Shown here: positions 25,826 through 35,844 of the stretch, piece after piece
How the letters are laid out: each line of letters opens with the position of its first letter
Position numbering within the stretch: the first letter of the stretch is position 1
Assembly (NCBI RefSeq): GCF_009910675.1
Contig: NZ_RSEJ01000014.1
Span: forward strand, 1 to 64,000
Length of the DNA stretch: 64,000 nucleotides
Direction: 5' to 3'
DNA from: Photobacterium alginatilyticum
GTDB taxonomy: Bacteria > Pseudomonadota > Gammaproteobacteria > Enterobacterales > Vibrionaceae
The notes under the pieces: generated by a model
Told to the model about the DNA's origin: nothing
The model's input: only the letters and a program-made list of their open reading frames with translations
Database searches by the model: none
Program-made: the position numbers and the translations under genes

Positions 25826-26668
25826 ATGCATCGGTTAGCCGGATTAAACAATGCCCGTCAGGCCCAGGCCTTTATCGACTATATGGCGTCCCGCGGAATC
25901 GCCTTGGTATTGGCCCCGGAGCCGGAGGGAATGGTTGCTATCTGGCTGAAGGATTCCGAGCATCTGGTGGAAGCACAGGCTGAGCTCAATATGTTTTTGG
26001 CCAATCCGCACGACAGGAAATACCAGGCCGCTTCTTGGACAGTCGCCGAATCGCGGACGGCGAAGTTTTACTACAATAGCCCGGGCCTGTTGGCTCTGGT
26101 CAAGTCCGGGGCTGGCCCTTTTGGCCTGATGGTCATGGTTGTTACCATTGTTATCTACGGGCTTTGGCTGTTCGGGCTGCAGCAGCCGGTGTTCGAGCTG
26201 CTTCATTTTCCGGTTATGAATGGTGATCAGTGGCAGGTATGGCGCTTCTTCTCCCATGCCCTTATCCATTTTTCGACACTGCATATCATCTTTAACTGTC
26301 TGTGGTGGTGGCTTCTGGGCGGGCAGCTCGAACGCCACAGCGGGAGCTCGAAGCTGGCTCAGGTATTTCTGGTTTCGGCTCTGATCTCCGGTTTTGCCCA
26401 GTTTTGGCTTCATGGGCCGAATTTTGGCGGTCTGTCAGGAGTCGTCTACGCATTGATGGGCTACATCTGGTGGATGGGGTGGCTGGCGCCACAACGGGGG
26501 TTGGTGCTCCCTAATTCATACGTCGTCTTCATGTTGGTTTGGCTGGTACTGGGCTTTGCCCAGCCGTTTGGGATGTCAGTCGCCAATATGGCACATTTGT
26601 TTGGCTTGTTCAGTGGTTGTGGGTTGGCGCTTGTCGATGCCAAGCTGCATAAACAGGCGAATAATTAG
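25826..26668 (+). CDS. glpG: Rhomboid intramembrane serine protease GlpG
   Basis: A 280-residue rhomboid protease with the usual cytoplasmic N-terminal domain and six membrane helices. The catalytic dyad is Ser204 in GLSGVVYALMGY and His257 in NMAHLFGLFSG; His153 and Asn157 (HIIFN) complete the oxyanion region. It cleaves membrane proteins within the bilayer. It is co-transcribed with glpE; the glycerol link is by gene neighbourhood. Unlike E. coli, glpR does not follow directly, because glpT lies in between. Confidence 0.95.
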   Translation: MHRLAGLNNARQAQAFIDYMASRGIALVLAPEPEGMVAIWLKDSEHLVEAQAELNMFLANPHDRKYQAASWTVAESRTAKFYYNSPGLLALVKSGAGPFGLMVMVVTIVIYGLWLFGLQQPVFELLHFPVMNGDQWQVWRFFSHALIHFSTLHIIFNCLWWWLLGGQLERHSGSSKLAQVFLVSALISGFAQFWLHGPNFGGLSGVVYALMGYIWWMGWLAPQRGLVLPNSYVVFMLVWLVLGFAQPFGMSVANMAHLFGLFSGCGLALVDAKLHKQANN

Positions 26669-26789
26669 CCACTTTGAAGATCAAGCTTGTCAGCCTTAGT
26701 TAACTTAATCTGTTGATTGGCCTACCGGTATCAATTTTTTTTGAAAAATTTAGAGTAAAAGCACCAAAGCTGGAAATTAAATCTTCGTT

Positions 26790-26805
26790 TTTGATTCTTT
26801 TCACA
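26790..26805 (+). promoter_or_regulatory. Candidate CRP site upstream of glpT
   Basis: TTTGA-N6-TCACA matches the CRP half-sites at nine of ten positions and lies about 130 bases before glpT. Glycerol-3-phosphate genes are CRP-controlled in E. coli, so the site is plausible but unproven. A -10-like TATATT is at 26872-26877. Confidence 0.4.
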
Positions 26806-26930
26806 TTTATTTATCTTCATTCGCGCAATAATTTGCATACCTTGAGCGATATTGCTTATTTTCGCTCGCCCTATATTGCGTTTACGCAAACCATCGCTAA
26901 AACAACAACAACATTTTTAAGGAACATCTT

Positions 26931-28301
26931 ATGTTTGGCATTTTTAAACCCGCCTTGCATACGGAGCGTCTGGCTGATGGCCAGGTCGATCCCGTCTACA
27001 AGCGACTCCGTTGGCAACTATTCGCTGGTATTTTCTTTGGCTATGCCGGTTACTACCTGGTTCGTAAAAACTTTAGTCTGGCAATGCCTTTCCTGATTGA
27101 GGAATACGGGTATAGCCGCGGTGATCTGGGTGTGGCACTTGCCGCTGTTTCCATCGCCTACGGTTTATCCAAGTTCTTGATGGGAAGCGTGTCGGATCGC
27201 TCCAATCCACGGTATTTCCTTGCTGCCGGTCTGACGATGTCGGCCTTAGTGATGCTGTGCTTCGGCTTTATGCCATGGGCGACCAGCAGTATTGCCGCTA
27301 TGTTTATCCTGCTGTTCCTTAATGGCTGGTTCCAGGGCATGGGCTGGCCGGCCTGTGGGCGGACAATGGTGCACTGGTGGTCACGCAAAGAGCGTGGTGA
27401 GGTAGTATCGGTCTGGAACGTTGCCCACAACGTGGGTGGTGGTCTGATTGGTCCTATGTTCCTGCTTGGTTTGTGGGCATTCAATGATGACTGGCGTACG
27501 GCCTTCTACGTACCGGCTTTCTTTGCCTTGCTGGTAGCAGCCTTCACCCTGTTGGTGATGCGTGATACCCCGCAGTCTTGTGGTCTGCCTTCGATTGAAG
27601 AGCATAAGGATGATTACCCGGACAACTACGATGAATCTCATGAGAAAGAGATGACCGCGAAGGAAATCTTCTTCAAGTATGTGTTTAACAACAAGCTGTT
27701 GTGGTTCATTGCGATTGCCAATGCGTTCGTTTACCTGATCCGCTACGGTGTACTTGACTGGGCACCGGTATACCTGAGCGAAGTCAAAGACTTTACCGTT
27801 GATAAGTCTTCCTGGGCTTACTTCCTGTATGAGTGGGCTGGTATTCCGGGTACGCTACTGTGTGGCTGGATGTCGGATAAGTTCTTCAAGGGACGCCGTG
27901 CACCTGCCGGGATCCTGTTTATGGCGCTGGTTACCGTGGCTGTTCTGGTCTACTGGTTCAACCCGGCCGGTAACCCGATGATTGATATGATGGCACTGGT
28001 TGCAATCGGCTTCCTGATCTACGGTCCGGTAATGCTGATTGGTTTGTACGCGCTGGAGCTGGCTCCGAAGAAAGCGGCGGGAACTGCTGCGGGTCTGACC
28101 GGCCTGTTTGGTTACCTTGGCGGTGCGGTCGCGGCAAATGCGATTCTTGGCTACACCGTGGACCACTTCGGTTGGGACGGCGGCTTCCTGGTACTGACCT
28201 CGGCTTGTGGTCTGTCTATCTTCTTCCTGACACTGGCCTTGATCGGTGAAAGCAAGCTTCACAAAGAAGCTATCGCAGGACAAGTAGAGCAAAATGCGTG
28301 A
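26931..28301 (+). CDS. glpT: Glycerol-3-phosphate:phosphate antiporter GlpT
   Basis: A 456-residue major-facilitator transporter with twelve predicted helices. It exchanges external glycerol-3-phosphate for internal phosphate across the inner membrane. The substrate-site regions are present: [18 protein letters not shown] in helix 1, then [20 protein letters not shown], and [15 protein letters not shown] in the loop to helix 5. It is preceded by an AAGGA ribosome site and a 262-base gap with a CRP-like site. It sits among glpG, glpR and glpD. Confidence 0.96.
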   Translation: MFGIFKPALHTERLADGQVDPVYKRLRWQLFAGIFFGYAGYYLVRKNFSLAMPFLIEEYGYSRGDLGVALAAVSIAYGLSKFLMGSVSDRSNPRYFLAAGLTMSALVMLCFGFMPWATSSIAAMFILLFLNGWFQGMGWPACGRTMVHWWSRKERGEVVSVWNVAHNVGGGLIGPMFLLGLWAFNDDWRTAFYVPAFFALLVAAFTLLVMRDTPQSCGLPSIEEHKDDYPDNYDESHEKEMTAKEIFFKYVFNNKLLWFIAIANAFVYLIRYGVLDWAPVYLSEVKDFTVDKSSWAYFLYEWAGIPGTLLCGWMSDKFFKGRRAPAGILFMALVTVAVLVYWFNPAGNPMIDMMALVAIGFLIYGPVMLIGLYALELAPKKAAGTAAGLTGLFGYLGGAVAANAILGYTVDHFGWDGGFLVLTSACGLSIFFLTLALIGESKLHKEAIAGQVEQNA

Positions 28302-28348
28302 TTGAGATCGCCATCATTGGCATCTTGGTAACGCTCTAGGTAATATGA

Positions 28349-28374
28349 CAAGGCTTCGCATTCGCGGAGCCTTG
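28349..28374 (+). terminator. Hairpin between glpT and glpR
   Basis: An 11-bp stem with one G-U pair (CAAGGCTTCGC/GCGGAGCCTTG, tetraloop ATTC) lies 47 bases past glpT and 24 before the glpR start. The T run is only TT, so it may attenuate rather than stop transcription. Confidence 0.55.
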
Positions 28375-28398
28375 TTGCAACTAGGAGCAGCGTTAGTC

Positions 28399-29160
28399 GT
28401 GAAGCAAAGCAAACGTCACCAGGAAATCATCGATCTCGTTAAAACCCAGGGCTACGTCAGCACTGACGATCTGGTAGAGCGTTTTAATGTCAGCCCGCAA
28501 ACTATTCGTCGCGATCTCAATGAATTGGCAGCAGATAACAAAATTCGCCGTCATCATGGAGGCGCCACCATCCCGTCAAGCTCGGTAAACACGTCATACA
28601 ACACCCGTAAAGTGATGCAGCTGGCCGAGAAAGACTGTATTGCCAAGGCCATGGTGGAGCATATTCCTGATGGTGCCACCCTGTTTATCGATATCGGGAC
28701 CACCCCCGAAGCCGTTGCCCGCGCTTTGCTTGAGCATAACGACCTGCGTATCGTAACTAACAACCTCAATGTTGCCAGTATCCTGACCGGCAAAGATGAC
28801 TTCCGCGTTATCTTGGCGGGCGGAGAGGTCCGTAACCGGGACGGCGGTATTGTTGGTGAGGCGACCCTCGACTTTATTTCGCAGTTCAGGCTCGACTTCG
28901 GCATCATGGGGATCAGCGGGATTGACCTGGATGGCTCCCTGCTGGACTTCGACTACCATGAAGTGCGGGTCAAGCAGGCAATTATCGAAAACAGTCGCTG
29001 TGTTATGCTGGGGGTCGACCATACCAAGTTTGGCCGTAATGCGATGGTCAACCTCGGCGATATCAGTCAGATCGATATGCTGTTTACGGATCAGAATCCG
29101 CCAGAAGAGTTGGCTAAGCGCCTGGTTGAGAATGAAATTCACATCGAAATTATCAACTAG
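28399..29160 (+). CDS. glpR: DeoR-family glycerol-3-phosphate regulon repressor
   Basis: A 253-residue DeoR-type repressor, matching E. coli GlpR (252). The N-terminal helix-turn-helix reads YVSTDDLVERFNVSPQTIRRDLNELA, split around residues 19-44, and RRHHGGATIPSSSVNT follows. The effector domain carries FIDIGTTPEAVARAL and ILAGGEVRNRDGG, with glycerol-3-phosphate as expected inducer. The likely start is GTG 28399, with AGGAG eleven bases upstream; the open frame to 28345 runs through a hairpin and is not conserved. A matching operator lies before glpD. Confidence 0.94.
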   Translation: MKQSKRHQEIIDLVKTQGYVSTDDLVERFNVSPQTIRRDLNELAADNKIRRHHGGATIPSSSVNTSYNTRKVMQLAEKDCIAKAMVEHIPDGATLFIDIGTTPEAVARALLEHNDLRIVTNNLNVASILTGKDDFRVILAGGEVRNRDGGIVGEATLDFISQFRLDFGIMGISGIDLDGSLLDFDYHEVRVKQAIIENSRCVMLGVDHTKFGRNAMVNLGDISQIDMLFTDQNPPEELAKRLVENEIHIEIIN

Positions 29161-29210
29161 TGCGGCGTCAGCCTAGCCGCTGACAGCTAATCAAATCAAT
29201 ATCATAGCTG

Positions 29211-29240
29211 CGGGCTGCCATTATGGCGGCCCGTTTTTTT
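29211..29240 (+). terminator. Terminator of glpR
   Basis: A 9-bp stem with one G-U pair (CGGGCTGCC/GGCGGCCCG, loop ATTAT) runs into TTTTTTT. Confidence 0.92.
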
Positions 29241-29320
29241 GTATCAAAATTGTTATTTATCTCGCCTTGATGTAACAACTCGAAAATAAAAATGATGATC
29301 TTCCGCAAATTTTTGTCTAT

Positions 29321-29340
29321 TATGCTCGATAACGAACATT
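29321..29340. promoter_or_regulatory. GlpR operator upstream of glpD
   Basis: TATGCTCGATAACGAACATT matches the E. coli GlpR consensus (WATGTTCGWTAACGAACATW) at nearly every position. It ends 43 bases before the glpD start. A weaker GAGCG/GAAC-containing repeat follows at 29343-29358 and may be a second half-occupied site. Confidence 0.85.
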
Positions 29341-29383
29341 TGTGAGCGTTTGTGAACTTTTTATTTTCGATTGAGGTGGTGGT

Positions 29384-30904
29384 ATGAGGGTAGCAGCAAC
29401 TGATGTATTGGATCTGATTGTCGTCGGCGGCGGAATTAACGGCGCTGGTATTGCGGCCGATGCGGCTGGACGTGGCTTGCGGGTCGGGCTGTTTGAGGCC
29501 AGTGACTTTGCGTCGGCAACGTCATCTGCCAGCTCCAAGCTGATCCACGGCGGCTTGCGCTATCTCGAGCATTATGAGTTTCGTTTGGTGGGTGAGGCAC
29601 TGGCAGAGCGCGAGGTGTTGCTGCGTAAAATTCCGCATATTGCCCGTCCGATGCGTTTTCGCCTGCCCCATCGCCCCCACCTGCGCCCGGCCTGGATGAT
29701 CCGTGCCGGTCTGTTTCTTTATGATCACCTGGGCAAGCGTACGACACTGCCGGCGAGCCAGGGATTGAAATTTGGCCCGGAGTCGGTATTGGTGCCGGAA
29801 ATCACCAAGGGATTCGAATACTCCGATTGCTGGGTTGATGATGCCCGCCTGGTGGTACTCAATGCGATGGAGGTCGCTGCCCGTGGCGGTGAGGTACGTA
29901 ACCGCTGCAAGGTAGAAAAGGCCGAGCAACAAGGTGACCTTTGGCATGTCACCATTCGGGATATGCTGACTGGCGAGACATTCGAGCGTAAGGCCCATGC
30001 GCTGGTCAACGCGGCGGGTCCGTGGGTGAAGGCATTTTACGATCAGAGTCTGGAGGCACCGTCTCCGCGCAATATCCGCTTGATCAAGGGCTCGCATATT
30101 GTTGTTCCCCGTGTCCATGATCAGCCTCAGGCCTATATTCTGCAGAACGAAGACAGCCGTATTGTGTTTGTGATCCCTTATTTGGATCGATTCTCGATTA
30201 TTGGCACTACCGATGTCGAGTATCAGGGCGATCCGCGCGAAGTGGCGATTGACGATAATGAGATCAACTACCTGCTTGAGGTATACAACCATCACTTTGT
30301 CAGTAAGCTCAAGCGCGAGGATGTGGTCTGGACCTACAGTGGGGTAAGGCCGCTATGTGATGATGAATCTGATTCGCCGCAGGCCATTACCCGTGACTAC
30401 ACGCTGGAGCTGGAGCAGGAAGGCAACCAGCCGCCGCTGCTGTCGATTTTCGGTGGCAAGCTGACGACATACCGCAAGCTGGCTGAGGCGGCAATGACCA
30501 AGTTGGCACCTTTTTTCCCGCGTATGGGCCAGAGCTGGACCGCAGAGTCCTATCTGCCGGGCGGTGAGGCTGATTTTGACGGTGAGCAGTTGGCCACCCG
30601 CCTGAAAATGCAGTGTCCGTGGCTGTCGCGTTTTACCGTGGAGCGACTGGCAACCAACTATGGTAGTTATGCAGCTAAGGTCCTTGAGGGGGTAGCCTCA
30701 GAAGCCGACATGGGGCAGCATTTTGGCGAAGGCCTGTATGCCCGCGAGCTGGATTATCTGATGGAGCATGAATTTGTCCAGGTTGCTGAGGATGCACTGT
30801 GGCGCCGCAGCAAGTTGGGTTTGTATCTGAGTACCGAGCAGCAGTTGGCCGTGGCGGACTATATTCAGGCAAAGCGGCCATCACACGCGGTTGCCGCGGC
30901 ATAA
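29384..30904 (+). CDS. glpD: Aerobic glycerol-3-phosphate dehydrogenase
   Basis: A 506-residue membrane-associated flavoenzyme oxidising glycerol-3-phosphate to dihydroxyacetone phosphate and passing electrons to quinone. The FAD motif is LIVVGGGINGAGIAADAAGRG, the GlpD block SSKLIHGGLRYLEHYEF follows, and FGGKLTTYRKLAEAA lies before the C-terminal domain. Length is that of E. coli GlpD (501). It has its own GlpR operator upstream and a strong terminator downstream. With GlpT it forms the uptake-and-oxidation route. Confidence 0.97.
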   Translation: MRVAATDVLDLIVVGGGINGAGIAADAAGRGLRVGLFEASDFASATSSASSKLIHGGLRYLEHYEFRLVGEALAEREVLLRKIPHIARPMRFRLPHRPHLRPAWMIRAGLFLYDHLGKRTTLPASQGLKFGPESVLVPEITKGFEYSDCWVDDARLVVLNAMEVAARGGEVRNRCKVEKAEQQGDLWHVTIRDMLTGETFERKAHALVNAAGPWVKAFYDQSLEAPSPRNIRLIKGSHIVVPRVHDQPQAYILQNEDSRIVFVIPYLDRFSIIGTTDVEYQGDPREVAIDDNEINYLLEVYNHHFVSKLKREDVVWTYSGVRPLCDDESDSPQAITRDYTLELEQEGNQPPLLSIFGGKLTTYRKLAEAAMTKLAPFFPRMGQSWTAESYLPGGEADFDGEQLATRLKMQCPWLSRFTVERLATNYGSYAAKVLEGVASEADMGQHFGEGLYARELDYLMEHEFVQVAEDALWRRSKLGLYLSTEQQLAVADYIQAKRPSHAVAAA

Positions 30905-30922
30905 TCAATAGACCCGGATAGT

Positions 30923-30950
30923 AAAAAGGCGCTCGATGAGCGCCTTTTTT
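30923..30950. terminator. Bidirectional terminator after glpD
   Basis: A 12-bp stem (AAAAAGGCGCTC/GAGCGCCTTTTT, loop GAT) has T runs on both strands between glpD and the convergent FliL-like gene. Confidence 0.93.
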
Positions 30951-30990
30951 AGTTCTCGGAGATTGGTTCAGGAGCCTGGAATGTCTGCGA

Positions 30991-31416
30991 TCACTGGTAC
31001 AGGTACTTAGTAAACAGCAGCTCGGTGAGGATGCGTTGTTTTGTTTCCATGATCAGCAACTCATTGACCTTGCTGAAGCAGGCCAGGCGGATTTCCTCTC
31101 TGCCGGCGAGGGATTTGATCCTGGCTTCCGGTTGCTGGCCGATAATGTTAATAATGGCATCGCGGATCAGCGGTGCATGATGCTCCAGCTTGGCGATCAA
31201 GTCAGGATCGGACACCATCAGGTCAACCTGGAGTCTCAGGTAGCCGATTTTCTTCCCTTGGGTGACATAGTTGGTGGTGATGTCAGGTTCAAGAGTAAAA
31301 TATGTATATTGAGGGGTTGCCGTTTCGGCATCTTCTGCCGAGGCATAAAATGGGGCCAGCAGGGCTGCAATAAATAGGGTAAAGCCAAAGATTGTCGGTT
31401 TCATTATTTTACTCAT
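30991..31416 (-). CDS. FliL-like periplasmic protein
   Basis: A 141-residue protein with the FliL fold pattern (YFTLEPDITTNYVTQGKKIGYLRLQVDLMV, given here in parts at residues 39-68, then HHAPLIRDAIINIIGQQ). Its N-terminus looks like a cleavable signal peptide (hydrophobic core, then ASAED), whereas true FliL keeps a membrane anchor. It is not in a flagellar operon; a similar gene next to ubiC is known in Vibrio. It may be a FliL paralogue working elsewhere in the envelope or with the flagellar stator. ATG 31416 has an AAGG ribosome site. Confidence 0.8.
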   Translation of the reverse strand: MSKIMKPTIFGFTLFIAALLAPFYASAEDAETATPQYTYFTLEPDITTNYVTQGKKIGYLRLQVDLMVSDPDLIAKLEHHAPLIRDAIINIIGQQPEARIKSLAGREEIRLACFSKVNELLIMETKQRILTELLFTKYLYQ

Positions 31417-31573
31417 GGATTTACAGCCTTTTCAGGCAATGAATTACTTTCTTTCGATCGTAACGATATTCGTACCCGTTACAGCTTGCTACAATAGTGT
31501 TTCCTTATGGTAATAAATTAACCTGATTCTACCAAGTGTTAGATAACAGTTTGGTGGGGTTTATATTAGAAAG

Positions 31574-32122
31574 ATGTCGAAATTCAAGCAGTTGTATAAG
31601 CCCTTGCTGGATCGTGCCCAGTGGCAGGCACCGGAAGAGACAGCCTTGGAAGGGACGGGGTTTGGGCATTGGTTGCTAGAACCGGATTCATTGTCACGAC
31701 GTTTTCAGCGTCATTGCGACCATTTCACAGTGTCTTTGATTGAACAGACAAGAATTCATCAGTCGCAGCTATCGGATGATGAAAGGGCATTAATCGGTGA
31801 TGTTGACTGCCTGTTGCGTAAAGTGGTGCTGATGGGAGACGGGATCCCCTGGGTGTTTGCCCGCACGCTGATCCCGGCATCGACGCTGACCGGACAGGAG
31901 AGTGATTTGGAACAGCTTGGCGAGATGCCGCTAGGGCTTCGGGTGTTCACCGATCGCAGTGCCCGCCGGGATGCACTGGTTGTCGCCAACGTCGGTACTT
32001 GCACTGACCCTCTGTGGGCCCGACGCTCGAGGTTGTGGATTAACGAAAAACCGCTACTGGTCGCGGAACTGTTTCTGGAAGCAGCCCCGGTCTATGCAAA
32101 GGAGAGTCAGAGTTGGAACTGA
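31574..32122 (+). CDS. ubiC: Chorismate pyruvate-lyase
   Basis: A 182-residue enzyme that splits chorismate into 4-hydroxybenzoate and pyruvate, the first step of ubiquinone synthesis. The active-site Arg82 ([11 protein letters not shown]) and Glu165 (LVAELFLEA) are present, matching the family pattern. The length exceeds E. coli UbiC (165) slightly at the N-terminus. Its end overlaps ubiA by ten bases, so the two are coupled. Confidence 0.95.
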   Translation: MSKFKQLYKPLLDRAQWQAPEETALEGTGFGHWLLEPDSLSRRFQRHCDHFTVSLIEQTRIHQSQLSDDERALIGDVDCLLRKVVLMGDGIPWVFARTLIPASTLTGQESDLEQLGEMPLGLRVFTDRSARRDALVVANVGTCTDPLWARRSRLWINEKPLLVAELFLEAAPVYAKESQSWN

Positions 32123-32973
32123 GCAAAGCAAAAGCGTATTGGCAACTGGCACGGTTTGACCGCCCCATCGGCAGCCTGCTGCTGCTTTGGCCGACGCTAT
32201 GGGCATTGTTTCTGGCCGCCGACGGGTTTCCCAATCCGCAGGTGTTGGTCGTATTTGTTTTCGGCGTGATTTTTATGCGGGCGGCAGGCTGTGTGATCAA
32301 CGACTTTGCGGATCGGAATTTTGATGGCCACGTCAAGCGTACGGCCCAGCGTCCGATGCCGTCTGGCAAGATCACGGAGCGGGAGGCGCTCGGCCTGTTT
32401 GGGCTGCTGGTCCTGATTTCATTCTTGCTGGTGCTGACGATGAACCGGCTGACCATTATGCTGTCGGTGGTCGGTTTGCTGCTGGCTGCGGCCTATCCGT
32501 TTATGAAGCGCTATACCCACCTGCCTCAGTTGGTACTGGGAATGGCATTTGGCTGGTCTATTCCGATGGCCTATGCGGCACAGGCCGGCGAGCTGCCTGT
32601 TGTGGCCTGGTTGTTGTTTGTTGCCAATATTTTGTGGACCGTTGCCTATGATACCCAGTACGCAATGGTGGATCGTGATGATGATCTGAAGGTCGGCATT
32701 AAGTCGACGGCAATCTTGTTTGGCCGTTCCGATAAAATCATTGTCGGGCTGCTGCAGCTCGGGGCCTTGGTGCTGCTCATTGCGATAGGTGCCATGATGG
32801 GATTGCATCAGTTGTACTACTGGTTTCTGCTCCTGGCTGCCGGCCTGTTTGTCTACCAGCAGATGCTGATCCGCGAGCGCGAGCGCGATCCGTGCTTCAA
32901 GGCGTTTCTCAATAATAACTATGTCGGTATGCTGGTGTGCATCGGTATTGGTGCCGGTGTGAGCCTGGGATAA
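32113..32973 (+). CDS. ubiA: 4-hydroxybenzoate polyprenyltransferase
   Basis: A 286-residue membrane prenyltransferase attaching the polyprenyl tail to 4-hydroxybenzoate. The two Asp-rich Mg-diphosphate motifs are visible: NDFADRNFD and [12 protein letters not shown]. About nine membrane helices are predicted. The start is TTG 32113, with GGAG eight bases upstream and a ten-base overlap with ubiC; an unusual start but well placed, as the protein then begins [19 protein letters not shown]. Confidence 0.95.
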   Translation: MELSKAKAYWQLARFDRPIGSLLLLWPTLWALFLAADGFPNPQVLVVFVFGVIFMRAAGCVINDFADRNFDGHVKRTAQRPMPSGKITEREALGLFGLLVLISFLLVLTMNRLTIMLSVVGLLLAAAYPFMKRYTHLPQLVLGMAFGWSIPMAYAAQAGELPVVAWLLFVANILWTVAYDTQYAMVDRDDDLKVGIKSTAILFGRSDKIIVGLLQLGALVLLIAIGAMMGLHQLYYWFLLLAAGLFVYQQMLIRERERDPCFKAFLNNNYVGMLVCIGIGAGVSLG

Positions 32974-32992
32974 TGCCCTGTTACGGATGATG

Positions 32993-33017
32993 AAAAGCGC
33001 CAAAAGGCGCTTTTTTT
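32993..33017 (+). terminator. Terminator of ubiC-ubiA
   Basis: A 9-bp stem (AAAAGCGCC/GGCGCTTTT, loop AAAA) is followed by more T residues, 20 bases after the ubiA stop. Confidence 0.92.
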
Positions 33018-33095
33018 ATGCCTGGATTCCGGTGGGGGGAGGGGGGCCGCTGTGGCGGAGCATCTCGTGGGAAGGTTTTTGACCTCAGGTGACCC

Positions 33096-33242
33096 AAAAG
33101 CTGTACAAGCTGTCAGGTGTCAGTTTGCTTTTTTTATGTGCTGTATTTGCCACGTTTAAAAACAATTACTTAGCGTTTATCTTGCTGTCTGGACAGCTTT
33201 TCGAGCAATTGTGCTACGGTAGGTAAAAAGCTGTACATGCTG
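33096..33242 (+). repeat. 17-base direct repeat AAAAGCTGTACANGCTG
   Basis: Two copies, 33096-33112 and 33226-33242, differ at one base and are spaced 130 bases apart. Regulatory or degenerate mobile origin cannot be decided. Confidence 0.7.
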
Positions 33243-33330
33243 CACATTTAGTCCTGCCATACAAGTTGGCGGGCTTTTGGATGGGTAACATGGTTGCACG
33301 ATGTTGATGGTCTGGCCGTTGCCGGCAAAG

Positions 33331-33360
33331 CTAAAAAAAGCTGGCCTTGCAGGCCAGCTT
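33331..33360 (-). terminator. Terminator of plsB
   Basis: On the minus strand a 9-bp stem (AAGCTGGCC/GGCCAGCTT, 5-base loop) runs into seven T residues, 33 bases past the plsB stop. Confidence 0.92.
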
Positions 33361-33393
33361 CGTGTCTGTGGGATAAGTTGGGGCCGGTGCGAC

Positions 33394-35844
33394 TTAGGCG
33401 CTCGGCTCAACCTCTTCCACTTTGTCTTCCCGGTTCATTACGGCCTGAATAGTCAGTTTGACTTCCGGAGAAACCAGGGCGGCGAGCAGCTCGGCCAGGG
33501 TTTCAACCGGACGGGATACCGCATGGCACTCATCGTTGAGATACCCTTCGTGACGCAGCGTCTTGACCAGGGTGGCAAATACGCCCTTGTCGAAGAATTC
33601 CGGTGCATTGATGCCGTGGAGTCGGCTCAGGCGCTGGGCCATCATCTGGCTTTGCTGCTCCAGATCGCTCTTCATCAGCTGAGGTTCGGAACGCAGCAGG
33701 GTCAGGGCGATAGCATAACGCTGAAGAGTTTCCGAGATGGTACGTGCCAGCAACTGCAGCGGACCGATGCGGGCATTGTTCAGCTCAATATACTCACCGT
33801 CACTCAGTACCAGACGCTGGCGTACCAGCTCGGCTATCTGACTGTCGATGACTTCACCCAGCGATTCCTTATCGTGACGCAGGAAGAGCTCGGCCTTGAG
33901 GAACGGATACAGCAGCTCGACCTGCTGGCGGAGCGCGTCCAGGCTCAGGCGCTGATGCTGAACCACGATATGGGCGATCAGTGACGGCAGGGCGAACAGG
34001 TGGATAATATTGTTGCGATAGTAAGTCATCAAAATTGACTGCTGACGGTCAAGGGAGACGATATCCCCAAGGCTGTCACGCTCGACAATAAACTTGTCCA
34101 TTTCAACGGCATGCGTAACCAGGGTTGCTGCATCTGACTCCGGCATGGTGCACTGCTCGGAATACGGCACATTGCGCAGCAGCTGCAGGTAGCAGTCGAT
34201 TTGCTGCTCCAGCTCCTCGCGGCTCAGGGCGCGTTGGCGGGCAGCCAGGAGTGCCAGTGCACACAGGGTCAGGGCATTGGCTGCCGCTGCATCATTGATG
34301 TGGGTCATCATCTTGTTGGCCAGGTCGTTGACCACCGGGTTGAGCCATTGTGGTCGCTGCGGTTCAATCGGATCGACGTCCTGGTGCCATTCCGGAGCAT
34401 GCTCGTTGAGGTAATGGTTCAGGGAAATCGGCTCACCGAAGTTAACGTAGCCCTGGCCGAGGTTGCGCAGCTTGCGCAGGGTACGCAGTACCTGCCCGAC
34501 ATTTTCTTTTTCCTTGCGCTTCCCGCGCAGTTCCTTGGCATAGGTCGCCACTTCCATTACATGTTCGTAGCCGATATAGACAGGGACCAGGGTAACCGGG
34601 CGGTTCAGGCCGCGCAGCATCGCCTGAATGGTCATCGACAGCATACCGGTTTTGGCCGGCAGCAGGCGTCCGGTACGTGAGCGGCCGCCTTCGCTGAAGT
34701 ACTCCACCGAATAGCCCTTGGCAAACAGCTCTGCCAGGTATTCACGAAAAACAGTCGAATACAGGCGGTTGCCCTTGAAGCTGCGGCGAATAAAGAACGC
34801 GCCGCCACGGCGGAAAATCGGACCGGCCGGGAAGAAGTTCAGGTTGATACCGGCTGCGATGTGCGGCGGTACCAGGCCTTCACGGTACAGCACGTAGGAC
34901 AGCAGAAGATAGTCCATGTGGCTGCGGTGGCAGGGAACATAGACAATTTCGTGGCCGTCCTGGGCCAGCTTTCTGACGCGCTGGGCATTGTGGATGTTCA
35001 GGCCCTGGTAGAGCTTGTTCCACAGCCAGCCGAGGAAGCGATCGCCGCGCTTGATCAGCGAGTAGGAGAAATCTGCCGCAATTTCTTCCATCATATCAAT
35101 GGCTTCTTTGCGTACTTTTTCTACCGGCACATCGCGGCTCTGGGCTTCTTCGGCCACGACTTTTTCAATGGCCTTGGAAGCGAGCAGGCGTTTGAACAGT
35201 ACATGGCGGTCCGGCAGCTTCGGACCGGAAGCGGCCAGTTGCTGACGCGAGAAGTGGATTTTGGCCACCCGTGCCAGTTTGTGGGCGATGGAGTCATCAG
35301 TACCGTGGTGATCGGCCATATAGCGTAGCGAAACCGGGGTGCTCAGGCGTACCATACAGTCCCGGCCGCGACCCACGATAGTGAAGAACTTTTCCGGACC
35401 GTTGAGCGGTCGCAGAATCGGCTTCTGGTTTTCTTCCTTGCCGGGTTTCCGGCCCCAGAGAATCGCTGCCGGAACCACCTGGAGATCGAGCTCGGCATCC
35501 TGCTTGTGCTGTTCAAGCAGTGCGGTAAACAAATCGATGGACTCTTGCGGGAGTTCGCCGTCTGAGCCGAAGACACTTGGACCGTCGGAGATATAGACAT
35601 AGCGCTTATACGGTTTGCCGTCGATTTCCAGCGGTGATAGAGGATCGGGCAGTCCCAGCTCCTCGGTACTGCTGCGCAGCGTCATCAGATCGGTATTGGA
35701 GCGAAACGGTAGAATATAGATAATCGGTCGTTCTAAATCGAGTTCCAGATCAGCGACCGGATCAGAAGGTATTGAATGGGTTTTAACCAGCAGAGAAAGC
35801 GGCAAATTCAATAATTTTCGATAGATTTTCTGCCAACTTGACAT
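33394..35844 (-). CDS. plsB: Glycerol-3-phosphate 1-O-acyltransferase
   Basis: An 816-residue inner-membrane enzyme that acylates glycerol-3-phosphate to start phospholipid synthesis. The HX4D motif is [13 protein letters not shown] with His306 and Asp311, the same numbers as E. coli. Later blocks [29 protein letters not shown] and [13 protein letters not shown] complete the acyltransferase motifs. ATG 35844 gives the conserved [10 protein letters not shown] start; an upstream frame to 35880 is not conserved. It is divergent from lexA. Confidence 0.97.
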   Translation of the reverse strand: MSSWQKIYRKLLNLPLSLLVKTHSIPSDPVADLELDLERPIIYILPFRSNTDLMTLRSSTEELGLPDPLSPLEIDGKPYKRYVYISDGPSVFGSDGELPQESIDLFTALLEQHKQDAELDLQVVPAAILWGRKPGKEENQKPILRPLNGPEKFFTIVGRGRDCMVRLSTPVSLRYMADHHGTDDSIAHKLARVAKIHFSRQQLAASGPKLPDRHVLFKRLLASKAIEKVVAEEAQSRDVPVEKVRKEAIDMMEEIAADFSYSLIKRGDRFLGWLWNKLYQGLNIHNAQRVRKLAQDGHEIVYVPCHRSHMDYLLLSYVLYREGLVPPHIAAGINLNFFPAGPIFRRGGAFFIRRSFKGNRLYSTVFREYLAELFAKGYSVEYFSEGGRSRTGRLLPAKTGMLSMTIQAMLRGLNRPVTLVPVYIGYEHVMEVATYAKELRGKRKEKENVGQVLRTLRKLRNLGQGYVNFGEPISLNHYLNEHAPEWHQDVDPIEPQRPQWLNPVVNDLANKMMTHINDAAAANALTLCALALLAARQRALSREELEQQIDCYLQLLRNVPYSEQCTMPESDAATLVTHAVEMDKFIVERDSLGDIVSLDRQQSILMTYYRNNIIHLFALPSLIAHIVVQHQRLSLDALRQQVELLYPFLKAELFLRHDKESLGEVIDSQIAELVRQRLVLSDGEYIELNNARIGPLQLLARTISETLQRYAIALTLLRSEPQLMKSDLEQQSQMMAQRLSRLHGINAPEFFDKGVFATLVKTLRHEGYLNDECHAVSRPVETLAELLAALVSPEVKLTIQAVMNREDKVEEVEPSA

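Larger units (their letters stand above)
33018..33393. other. ubiA-plsB intergenic region with repeated motif and G-run
   Basis: This 376-base gap between convergent genes holds no gene I can support. It contains GGTGGGGGGAGGGGGG (33031-33046) and a repeated AAAAGCTGTACANGCTG element (33096-33112, 33226-33242). A related reverse-strand copy is AAAAGCTGTCCA (33189-33200). A small GCTGTC/GACAGC hairpin (33184-33197) ends in TTTT. Confidence 0.5.
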
